Assembly: GCA_017526725.1 (NCBI GenBank)
Contig: JAFXRA010000314.1
Location: 1 to 6,356, forward strand
Source: Candidatus Rifleibacteriota bacterium
GTDB lineage: Bacteria; Riflebacteria; Ozemobacteria; Ozemobacterales; Ozemobacteraceae
DNA length: 6,356 nt
Direction of reading: 5' to 3'
The translations under genes were made by a program, and so were the position numbers. How positions within the stretch are numbered: the stretch's first letter is position 1; each line of letters starts with the position of its first letter. The notes beneath the pieces were generated by a model that saw only the letters and a list, made by a program, of their open reading frames with translations, did no database searches and had not been told where the DNA came from. Shown piece after piece: positions 1 to 4,311 of this stretch.

Positions 1-623
1 GGCAAACAGATGAGTTTGGCGAACTATTAAGCATTCTTTCATCAGGAATTTCATCTCTGACAAATCCAAGAAAATTATCAAATACTTTCAAGAGCGAAAA
101 ACATGTTGATTTATCTGAAATAACAATCAAGACTTATATTGATTATTTAAAAGAAGCTTTTATCATCAATACTGCTTTAAGATATGACATAAAGGGAAAA
201 AAGTATATTTCTACACCCTATAAAATCTATTTTGAAGACATAGGCTTACGAAATGCTAGACTGGATTTTAGACAAGTTGAATATACTCACATTATGGAAA
301 ACATAATATATAATGAATTAAGATACAGAGGCTTTAAAGTTGATGTCGGAGTTGTTGAGGTTCGTGAAAAAGATTTGCGAAAGATGTTAGAAGTAGATTT
401 TGTAGCTAACAAAGGCAGTGTACGTTATTATATTCAATCAGCTTATGAGATTCCAGATTCAGCAAAAATGGAACAGGAAACCAAGTCTTTGGGCAATATT
501 AAGGATTCTTTTAAAAAAATACTTGTAGTAGAAAAAAATGTAGTTCCTTATCATAATGATAAAGGCTATTTGATAATTGGTTTACGTGATTTTCTATTGC
601 TGCCCAACAGTCTCGAATTATAG
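1..623 (+). CDS. DUF4143-type AAA ATPase, C-terminal part (5' end outside window)
   Basis: The frame is open from base 3 to the TAG at 621-623, giving 206 visible residues with no start in the window. The protein resembles the C-terminal half of the large family of AAA ATPases with a DUF4143 domain. The visible part opens with the helical region (SSGISSLTNPRKLSNTF). It continues with the segment around 'TYIDYLKEAFII' and 'YFEDIGLRNA', then 'MENIIYNELRYRG' (from about residue 98). It ends with the nuclease-like fold 'EVDFVA...YYIQSAYEI' (E130, D132, Q145), typical of this domain. The Walker A and B motifs would lie upstream. Members are usually encoded alone; their cellular role is poorly defined. 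The ATG at 294 is an internal methionine, not the start. The gene runs convergently towards the tail genes at 720-1069. I am confident of the family and cannot name a function. Confidence 0.85.
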   Translation, partial: QTDEFGELLSILSSGISSLTNPRKLSNTFKSEKHVDLSEITIKTYIDYLKEAFIINTALRYDIKGKKYISTPYKIYFEDIGLRNARLDFRQVEYTHIMENIIYNELRYRGFKVDVGVVEVREKDLRKMLEVDFVANKGSVRYYIQSAYEIPDSAKMEQETKSLGNIKDSFKKILVVEKNVVPYHNDKGYLIIGLRDFLLLPNSLEL

Positions 624-666
624 GTTTAGAGCAAAAACAATCATGTTTAAGTTAAGACTTTAGTTG

Positions 667-692
667 CACAAAATTGTGGAATTCCGTTTTTT
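667..692 (+). terminator. Weak hairpin plus T-run, possible terminator of the upstream ATPase gene
   Basis: An imperfect stem (TTGCACAA against TTGTGGAA, one mismatch, very small loop) is followed by GAATTCCG and six T (687-692). It lies about 45 bases after the stop of the ATPase gene and in the short gap between convergent genes. The stem is AT-rich and the T-run is displaced by eight bases, so this is only a possible terminator. Confidence 0.2.
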
Positions 693-719
693 ATTTGCTA
701 TTAAAACTTAAATAATATA

Positions 720-896
720 TCAGTTTATAGCTAATTCCTTTGTTGCAGCTTTGAATTTGGCTACTGACATACCCATTCTTTCAGCAGCTTGTTTTAAAGT
801 AAGAACTTTATCTTTTACAAGTTCATTTAGCATTAAAAGCTTACCTTTTTCTTTTGCTTTTGCTTCAAGATAATCAAAAAAATCTTGCATATTCAT
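720..896 (-). CDS. Free-standing Rpn C-terminal tail, second downstream copy (RpnS-like, 58 aa)
   Basis: This is a 58-residue ORF (MNMQDFFDYLEAKAKEKGK... to ...ATKELAIN). It corresponds along its whole length to the last 60 residues of the Rpn nuclease encoded upstream at 1076-1978. Aligned from EKGK, about 27 of 41 residues match that tail, including 'QAAE', 'VAKFKA' and the closing 'ELA'. The end also resembles the nuclease gene at DNA level: both read ATTAGCTA...ACTGATA across the stop. It lacks the nuclease domain. Its ATG overlaps the TGA of the preceding copy (ATGA, 893-896), which suggests translational coupling; a weak GAGA lies about nine bases upstream. In E. coli the equivalent separately translated tail (RpnS) inhibits the full-length toxic Rpn, so an antitoxin-like role is the natural inference. 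The alternative is a relic of a deleted rpn gene; the intact frame and start argue against that. Confidence 0.7.
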   Translation of the reverse strand: MNMQDFFDYLEAKAKEKGKLLMLNELVKDKVLTLKQAAERMGMSVAKFKAATKELAIN

Positions 897-1069
897 AAGT
901 AAATCTCTTGTTTTTTTGCAGTAGCTTTGAATTTTCTTACAGACATATTCATTCTTTCAGCAGCTTGCTGGAGTGTTAGAATTCCATCTTCTACAAGACT
1001 TGCTAGAATTTCTATTTTACCTTTTTCTATGCCTTTGTTTTCTACTTTATCTAATACTGCTTCACCCAT
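893..1069 (-). CDS. Free-standing Rpn C-terminal tail, first downstream copy (RpnS-like, 58 aa)
   Basis: This 58-residue ORF starts at an ATG six bases after the TGA of the Rpn nuclease gene and in the same frame. TGA-TAA lies between them, so simple readthrough is unlikely. It reads MGEAVLDKVENKGIEKGK... and contains 'LTLQQAAERMNMSV' and 'KFKATAKK', closely matching the nuclease tail. It matches the next copy at about 25 of 39 residues from EKGK onward. Its own end differs (...KKQEIYL). Only a weak GGA lies ten bases before the ATG, so expression probably depends on ribosomes finishing the nuclease gene. No nuclease motifs are present. By analogy with E. coli RpnS it may bind and restrain the nuclease or a related one. 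The function is inferred, not shown. Confidence 0.7.
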   Translation of the reverse strand: MGEAVLDKVENKGIEKGKIEILASLVEDGILTLQQAAERMNMSVRKFKATAKKQEIYL

Positions 1070-1075
1070 ATATTA

Positions 1076-1258
1076 TCAGTCCGTAGCTAATTTCTTTGTT
1101 AATGCTTTAAACTTTGCAACAGTTACGTTCATTTCTTCTGCAGCCTGTTGAATTGTAAGAAGTCCTTTTTTCACAAGTTCGGCTAAGGTCAATACTTTGC
1201 CTTTTTCAAAACCTCTGGCTTCACCTTTGGCTTCAAGTTTATCTATAAATTCACACAT
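1076..1258 (-). CDS. Possible internally initiated Rpn tail product (RpnS-like, 60 aa)
   Basis: Within the nuclease gene, the in-frame ATG at 1258 (residue 241) begins a 60-residue product, MCEFIDKLEAKGEARG... to ...KKLATD. It is preceded by GGAGGG (1268-1273) with nine bases between, formed by the codons for Asp-Gly-Gly. This is as strong a ribosome site as the gene's own start. The product length almost equals that of the two free-standing tail copies downstream (58 each), which start at the equivalent place. Translation of a separate inhibitory tail from such an internal start is established for E. coli Rpn proteins. Here it is inferred from the site and the alignment. Confidence 0.5.
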   Translation of the reverse strand: MCEFIDKLEAKGEARGFEKGKVLTLAELVKKGLLTIQQAAEEMNVTVAKFKALTKKLATD

Positions 1259-1978
1259 AGTTATTGTCCCTCCATCTTCTTCGTTCGAACTGTTAGGTAT
1301 AGTAAATACCCTTTCATCTCCAGACATAGAATAAAGTAGTTGCTTTAATTCATCTGGGTGGTCTAAAGTTCGTGGGTCTACTTCATAGTTTGGGTCTTTC
1401 TGTTTCTTCAGCCAGTCTATCAGTGACCTGAAATCACTTTTGAATAACTTAACCTGTTCATCAGGTAGATAAGATAAATCTATCAAGTTAATTTTGTAAT
1501 CACTTACAAAAGGTTTAAACTCTGGTCTTAGCGTAAGAACATCTAACAGGTTCTTATTGCTTTTCCAAGGTTTATCTCCAAGATAAAACACAAAGGTTAT
1601 GACAGGATAGAACTTAGGTTGTTCTATTGGTTCTATTGGTTCTTTTTTCTTCTTAGACTTGCTGTTTTCTATAAGTTGTTTCTTGTAAGCAACTCCATCA
1701 TAGGCTATAACTCTCAAAGGCATACTACTATCTACGGTTGTCTGGTTTTCTATACCGTAGAGAGCAACCCTGATACCATTTTCTTTCCAAAGTTTAGCTA
1801 CATCACGTTCCTGTTTATAGTATTTCTTATCAGATTTAAAAGCAGATACTGGTGACATCTCCTGAAGGTCGTCTTCTTTAACTACCTTCTTGCCTTTGAA
1901 CACAAGACCATTAACAATGTCAGCAAAGACATCGTTATATGCTTCAAGAGTCTTTTCTGCTATATCCTTCTGCCCCAT
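1076..1978 (-). CDS. Rpn-family PD-(D/E)XK nuclease / putative transposase (Rpn locus 1)
   Basis: The product is 300 residues from the ATG at 1978. A TTG three bases earlier keeps the frame open, but AAGGAG sits eight bases before the ATG, the better start. It resembles the clostridial Rpn-like group that opens 'DIAEKTLEAYNDVFADIVN'. The nuclease core is visible as 'QERDVAKLW' (D59), then 'RVALYGIENQ' (E77, Q79), an E-x-Q version of the D...ExK site. 'SMPLRVIAYDG' and 'YPVITFVFYLGDKPW' follow, both family hallmarks. A lysine-rich linker with an EPIEPIE repeat lies near residue 110. The tail (about 241-300) is a small helical, HTH-like module, 'LTIQQAAEEMNVTV'. Rpn proteins cleave DNA and some are phage-defence toxins restrained by their own separately translated tail. 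The gene heads an apparent three-gene unit with the two tail copies and has its own promoter. The family call is firm; the toxin role is inferred. Confidence 0.88.
   Translation of the reverse strand: MGQKDIAEKTLEAYNDVFADIVNGLVFKGKKVVKEDDLQEMSPVSAFKSDKKYYKQERDVAKLWKENGIRVALYGIENQTTVDSSMPLRVIAYDGVAYKKQLIENSKSKKKKEPIEPIEQPKFYPVITFVFYLGDKPWKSNKNLLDVLTLRPEFKPFVSDYKINLIDLSYLPDEQVKLFKSDFRSLIDWLKKQKDPNYEVDPRTLDHPDELKQLLYSMSGDERVFTIPNSSNEEDGGTITMCEFIDKLEAKGEARGFEKGKVLTLAELVKKGLLTIQQAAEEMNVTVAKFKALTKKLATD
1268..1273 (-). promoter_or_regulatory. Internal ribosome binding site GGAGGG before the tail start
   Basis: GGAGGG lies inside the coding sequence of the Rpn nuclease, nine bases before an in-frame ATG at the exact junction between the nuclease part and the tail. 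In an AT-rich gene such a run is unusual, and it supports separate translation of the tail. Confidence 0.5.
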
Positions 1979-1986
1979 CAAGTGTA

Positions 1987-1992
1987 CTCCTT
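1987..1992 (-). promoter_or_regulatory. Ribosome binding site AAGGAG deciding the Rpn locus 1 start
   Basis: AAGGAG is followed by eight bases and then ATG at 1978. The alternative TTG at 1981 would leave only five bases. The ATG is therefore preferred, giving 300 rather than 301 residues. Confidence 0.7.
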
Positions 1993-1999
1993 ATGCTTA

Positions 2000-2028
2000 A
2001 TTATAAGCTTTAGGAATTTGTACTGCAA
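2000..2028 (-). promoter_or_regulatory. Sigma-70 type promoter for Rpn locus 1
   Basis: On the minus strand, TTGCAG (2023-2028) and a perfect TATAAT (2000-2005) are separated by 17 bases. Transcription would start near 1993, just before the AAGGAG site, leaving a leader of about 15 bases. The -35 box matches only the TTG of the consensus. The -10 box and spacing are ideal. It would drive the nuclease gene and both downstream tail copies. Confidence 0.5.
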
Positions 2029-2112
2029 GAGGTTAGGAAGTAATTGTTGCTGGCTTATATTTTATAATCTTGTGAAATCTTTAAGTGCTAATAAAATACA
2101 CATACCTATAAT

Positions 2113-2172
2113 CAAGATGGCACTCAAGGTGGCACTTAAGATGGCACTCAAGATGGCACTCAAGGTGACACT
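2113..2172 (+). repeat. 12-bp tandem repeat (CAAGATGGCACT), five copies
   Basis: Five head-to-tail 12-base units start at 2113, 2125, 2137, 2149 and 2161, with R variation (CAAGATGGCACT / CAAGGTGGCACT / CAAGGTGACACT). The third unit starts TAA instead of CAA. Degenerate units continue at 2194 and 2227. In the frame of the downstream fragment they encode Gln-Asp-Gly-Thr / Gln-Gly-Gly-Thr, a low-complexity linker. The repeats can slip during replication. Confidence 0.85.
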
Positions 2173-2556
2173 CAAGGAAAACATGATATAGTGCAAGATG
2201 ACACCCAGAATGTCCATAAAAGAAGACAAGGTGACACTCAAGAAAAACAAGATACAGTGCAGATTGCGGTGCAAGATGGAGTTCGAAATGTACACCAAGA
2301 TGTTCATCAAGGAAGTATTTTAAAAATTGAAAATATTCATAAAGAAATATTTAATAAAATAAAAAATAATCCCAATGTAAAATTAGCAGAATTAGCTAAT
2401 GAATTAGGAATAAGTTTAAGCACTATAAAGCGTTATATTAAATCTATGAATAACATTAAATACATTGGCAGAGGTTATAGTGGTCACTGGGAAATAGTTG
2501 AAAATAAATATATTGCATTTGGGATTAAGATATTTTTTAATCCAAAAACCAAATGA
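2113..2556 (+). pseudogene. C-terminal winged-helix fragment of an AlbA_2/RecG-like ATP-binding regulator
   Basis: The frame encodes a Q-D-G-T repeat linker followed by a winged-helix domain: 'IENIHKEIFNKIKNN', 'VKLAELANELGISLSTI' (helix-turn-helix) and 'NIKYIGRGYSGHWEIV'. This pairing of a Gln/Gly/Thr-rich linker with such a C-terminal wHTH is typical of 'putative DNA-binding domain / RecG-like' ATP-binding proteins, whose AlbA_2 domain would lie upstream. None of that domain is visible here. Within the repeat, TAA (2137-2139) replaces CAA, and further stops lie before 2113, so the 5' part is lost. The longest remaining stretch could start at GTG 2191 (121 residues, AAGGA about 12 bases before). 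There is no upstream ATG. Most likely a relic; a small DNA-binding protein from GTG 2191 remains possible. Confidence 0.6.
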
Positions 2557-2612
2557 AAGCTTATAGATATAACTGAAACTCTTTGATGCAAAGGTAATCT
2601 TATTCAGGATAT

Positions 2613-2726
2613 TTGGGAGTATTCAATCCCAAGAAAGTTAAAGAAATCGTTTGTATAGCGGATATTGTTATTGTCTTCGAGGGAGATCAGCTCCACTCAG
2701 TAGTAATATCAGATAGAAGCAAATAA
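2613..2726 (+). other. Short unidentified ORF or 3' gene remnant before a terminator
   Basis: From a TTG at 2613 (frame open from 2598) to TAA at 2724-2726 there is a 37-codon stretch: 'GVFNPKKVKEIVCIADIV', then 'VFEGDQLHSVVISDRSK'. The hydrophobic/charged pattern is protein-like, AGGA lies just before the TTG, and a strong terminator follows about 20 bases after the stop. This is what the end of a deleted gene would look like. I do not recognise the family. Confidence 0.25.
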
Positions 2727-2741
2727 TATCTGAAATAGAAT

Positions 2742-2780
2742 AAAAAACCGCTAACATTCGAGATGTTGGCGGTTTTTTTT
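2742..2780 (+). terminator. Rho-independent terminator, probably bidirectional
   Basis: AACCGCTAACAT (2746-2757) pairs with ATGTTGGCGGTT (2763-2774) over 12 bases with one G-T wobble and a five-base loop TCGAG. It is followed by eight T (2773-2780) and preceded by six A (2742-2747), so it would also work for minus-strand transcription. It closes the remnant region on the plus strand and separates the two Rpn loci. Confidence 0.9.
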
Positions 2781-2837
2781 GTGCACTGAAATCAGATGGA
2801 ATTATAAGAAATTAGGCTACATTTATGTAGCATGATT

Positions 2838-3124
2838 ACTCAAGCATTCATTCAGATAAAAATGATTCCTTGAGTTGGTTGTAAACTTGTTGTAATCAGA
2901 GTTTCATCATATATAACTCAAGTTGCTCAAAAAATGTATATATTAAAAAAATATATACATTTTTTTTCTAGTTTCTGTGGTAAAGAGACAGGCTGAAAGT
3001 TATATAAAACCAATATATTATATATTGAGTAAGTTGAGTAATACATTAAAAAAATGGCTATTAGTCAATAAAATTGACGACTCAATATATATTTTTACTA
3101 TGAGTTGAATTGAGTTAATTGAGA
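2838..3124. repeat. Cluster of TTGAGT/ACTCAA hexamers in the intergenic region
   Basis: Seven perfect copies of TTGAGT or its complement start at 2838, 2870, 2916, 3025, 3034, 3080 and 3110. Near copies lie at 2925, 3100 and 3119. Several are spaced exactly nine bases apart: 2916/2925, 3025/3034 and 3101/3110/3119. They occupy the long gene-free stretch 2781-3183, which holds little else apart from the palindrome at 2929 and the tail stub at 3142. This looks like a set of protein-binding sites, but AT-rich composition makes some copies expected. Confidence 0.4.
2929..2965. repeat. Perfect 15-bp AT-rich inverted repeat
   Basis: AAAAAATGTATATAT (2929-2943) is perfectly complementary to ATATATACATTTTTT (2951-2965), with a seven-base loop TAAAAAA. 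With A-runs on one side and T-runs on the other it could act as a weak bidirectional terminator for the Rpn locus 2 transcript, or as an operator. It has only one G-C pair. Confidence 0.6.
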
Positions 3125-3141
3125 TAAAAATCTTTATTTAC

Positions 3142-3171
3142 TTACTCGTAAGCCATAACTGTAGCTTCCTC
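3142..3171 (-). pseudogene. Stub of a duplicated Rpn tail start (ribosome site, ATG, three codons, stop)
   Basis: Twelve bases after the stop of Rpn locus 2 the minus strand repeats that gene's internal tail start. Bases 3145-3171 match 3334-3360 at 23 of 27 positions, including GAGGAAGCT, the 11-base spacing, the ATG and the TAC codon. The reading is Met-Ala-Tyr-Glu-stop against Met-Thr-Tyr-Asp in the gene. It looks like the start of a former downstream tail copy, as still intact at Rpn locus 1, now truncated. Confidence 0.4.
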
Positions 3172-3183
3172 GAAAAAAACAAA

Positions 3184-3345
3184 TCATAACAAACCTTGTT
3201 CAGAAGCTAATTCTTGAAATTTCTCCACAGAAATATTCATTTGTTCAGCTGCTTGCTGTAATGTAATAAAGCCTTTTTTTATCATTTGTATAAAAGCTTT
3301 TATTTCACCTTTTTTTCTTTCAATTTCAGCAAAATCGTAAGTCAT
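3184..3345 (-). CDS. Possible internally initiated Rpn tail product (RpnS-like, 53 aa)
   Basis: The in-frame ATG at 3345 (residue 241) starts a 53-residue tail, MTYDFAEIERKKGEIK... to ...ASEQGLL. GGAGG lies 11 bases before it, within the codons for Met-Glu-Glu. Another ATG at 3363 (residue 235) has only a poor AAAGAA. The spacing is slightly long. The arrangement parallels the internal site of Rpn locus 1 and the known E. coli RpnS products. Separate translation is inferred. Confidence 0.4.
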   Translation of the reverse strand: MTYDFAEIERKKGEIKAFIQMIKKGFITLQQAAEQMNISVEKFQELASEQGLL

Positions 3346-4065
3346 AGCTATAGCTTCCTCCATATTATAAAATTCTTTTACATCCTGGTTAAACCTAGTA
3401 GACAGGAAACGTCTTATGAATCTGATAAGAGTTTTAAAATTCTGTAGTTTCTCTTTGGTATCGAGCTTCTTGGCTATTTCCTTGAGAACATCAGACAGAT
3501 TATCAGCACCCTTGGTTCTTTCTATCTGTATCAATGCAGTAACACAATTAAAAATACCATCTTCCAGAGCATTCTTCTTGTTCTTCTCTGGGTGTAGCTC
3601 GTCTATAAGATAATATTCAACACTTATGCCGTTTACACTTTTATCCTGAAGAATATCGGCAACATTAAGGGCAGCGTCCCAGTCTTCAACACCGTTATAT
3701 AGGACAATAGGCAATATTGGTGGAATTTTATGGCTTTTTGCATACTCGGTATTGGAATTGTTCAACAGACTTAACCATAATTCAGCCATATAAGACATGA
3801 TTCTTACTGGCATAGAATAGTCAACATTCGATTGAAATTCCAATATGATATAGATATAAAGCCATTGATTATTATACTTCAAACGCCATATCATATCGTC
3901 ATGGCGTTCACCAGACTCTTTTCTTACAAAATCTGCATTACACCTTTCTAACGTAGAAAAATCCAGCTCGCTGACAAATGCTTTATCAACGTAGCCTGTT
4001 ATAAGGTCTTCGACATTTTTTGCTTCTGAAAAGAATTCTTTGTACGATAAATCTTGATTTCCCAT
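3184..4065 (-). CDS. Rpn-family PD-(D/E)XK nuclease / putative transposase (Rpn locus 2)
   Basis: This 293-residue protein belongs to the classical Rpn (YhgA-like transposase) family. It opens 'YKEFFSEAKNVEDLITGYV...ELDFSTLERCNADFV'. The nuclease core follows: 'ERHDDMIWRLKY' (D56/D57), then 'YIYIILEFQSNVDYSMPVRIMSYM' in which E76-F-Q78 is the ExK-type pair. 'PPILPIVLYNGVEDWDAA' comes next, all family hallmarks. After a helical region ('LIRFIRRFLSTRF') comes a tail with 'GFITLQQAAEQMNISVEKF'. That tail resembles the one at Rpn locus 1 although the nuclease heads differ strongly. No good ribosome site precedes the ATG; a TATAAT ends only six bases before it, so the message may be leaderless. 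E. coli relatives cleave DNA, promote RecA-independent recombination when overexpressed, and can act in phage defence. The family call is firm. Confidence 0.9.
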   Translation of the reverse strand: MGNQDLSYKEFFSEAKNVEDLITGYVDKAFVSELDFSTLERCNADFVRKESGERHDDMIWRLKYNNQWLYIYIILEFQSNVDYSMPVRIMSYMAELWLSLLNNSNTEYAKSHKIPPILPIVLYNGVEDWDAALNVADILQDKSVNGISVEYYLIDELHPEKNKKNALEDGIFNCVTALIQIERTKGADNLSDVLKEIAKKLDTKEKLQNFKTLIRFIRRFLSTRFNQDVKEFYNMEEAIAMTYDFAEIERKKGEIKAFIQMIKKGFITLQQAAEQMNISVEKFQELASEQGLL

Positions 4066-4188
4066 ACTGCTATTATATATAAAATTACGAAGATAGGCAA
4101 ACGCTATAATAAAGTTGCAGGTATCGTCGCTGGAGTAATTAGCAAGTATAAAACCACTTTGCAGCCTCGTGGTGAAATTTTATTATAA
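4051..4188 (+). other. Protein-like open stretch, possible 3' gene remnant
   Basis: The plus strand is open from 4051 to TAA at 4186-4188. Its later part reads like protein: 'GKRYNKVAGIVAGV', then 'ISKYKTTLQPRGEILL'. There is no start codon of the usual kind, and its first part overlaps the beginning of Rpn locus 2 on the other strand. It may be the tail of a gene replaced by the Rpn insertion. I do not recognise it and the open stretch may be chance. Confidence 0.2.
4072..4100 (-). promoter_or_regulatory. Sigma-70 type promoter for Rpn locus 2, possibly leaderless
   Basis: On the minus strand TTGCCT (4095-4100) and a perfect TATAAT (4072-4077) are 17 bases apart. The -10 box ends six bases before the ATG, so transcription would begin at or next to the start codon. 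This fits with the absence of a ribosome binding site there. Confidence 0.45.
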
Positions 4189-4197
4189 ACCCATGAT

Positions 4198-4283
4198 TTT
4201 GGTTAAGGCACATTATTATTGTTCAACCACGGTCAAGTATTTGAGATGTTTTTGTAAATCGTGGTAACATATGCTTAACCAAA
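4198..4283 (+). promoter_or_regulatory. Nested inverted repeats upstream of vsr (leader structure or small element)
   Basis: Outer arms TTTGGTTAAGGCA (4198-4210) and TGCTTAACCAAA (4272-4283) pair over 12 bases with one bulged base. Inside them, ACCACG (4226-4231) pairs with CGTGGT (4260-4265), extended by GTT/AAC. TTAACCAAA occurs again at 4324-4332, within codons 5-7 of vsr. The 5' arm could therefore pair with either copy, the second pairing reaching over the vsr start. This could be a leader that controls vsr, or the ends of a tiny inverted-repeat element. Confidence 0.4.
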
Positions 4284-4311
4284 CTATAAGCCAATTTTTT
4301 AGAGAAATAAG

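Noticed and set aside
1067..1078. Stop-codon readthrough joining the Rpn nuclease to the first tail copy
   Set aside because: The copy is in frame, but two stops in a row (TGA TAA) separate them, and the copy has its own ATG.
927..1151. Open frame on the plus strand across the tail genes
   Set aside because: It is antisense to the three homologous tail sequences; its apparent start and composition only mirror their codons.
1619..1855. Plus-strand open frame rich in Phe and Tyr
   Set aside because: It lies entirely opposite the Rpn locus 1 nuclease, whose frame has clear family motifs.
1982..2191. Plus-strand open frame ending in Met-Ala-Leu-Lys repeats
   Set aside because: The repeats encode the Q-D-G-T linker in the frame continuing into the winged-helix domain; this frame is a by-product of the 12-base repeat and overlaps the Rpn promoter.
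2113..2240. Possible CRISPR array from regularly repeated units
   Set aside because: Units are 12 bases, directly tandem without unique spacers, and coding.
2062..2310. Minus-strand open frame with hydrophobic Leu-Ser repeats resembling a membrane protein
   Set aside because: The hydrophobic pattern comes from reading the 12-base repeats on the opposite strand; no ribosome site or family feature supports it.
3416..3613. Plus-strand open frame
   Set aside because: Antisense to the Rpn locus 2 nuclease.
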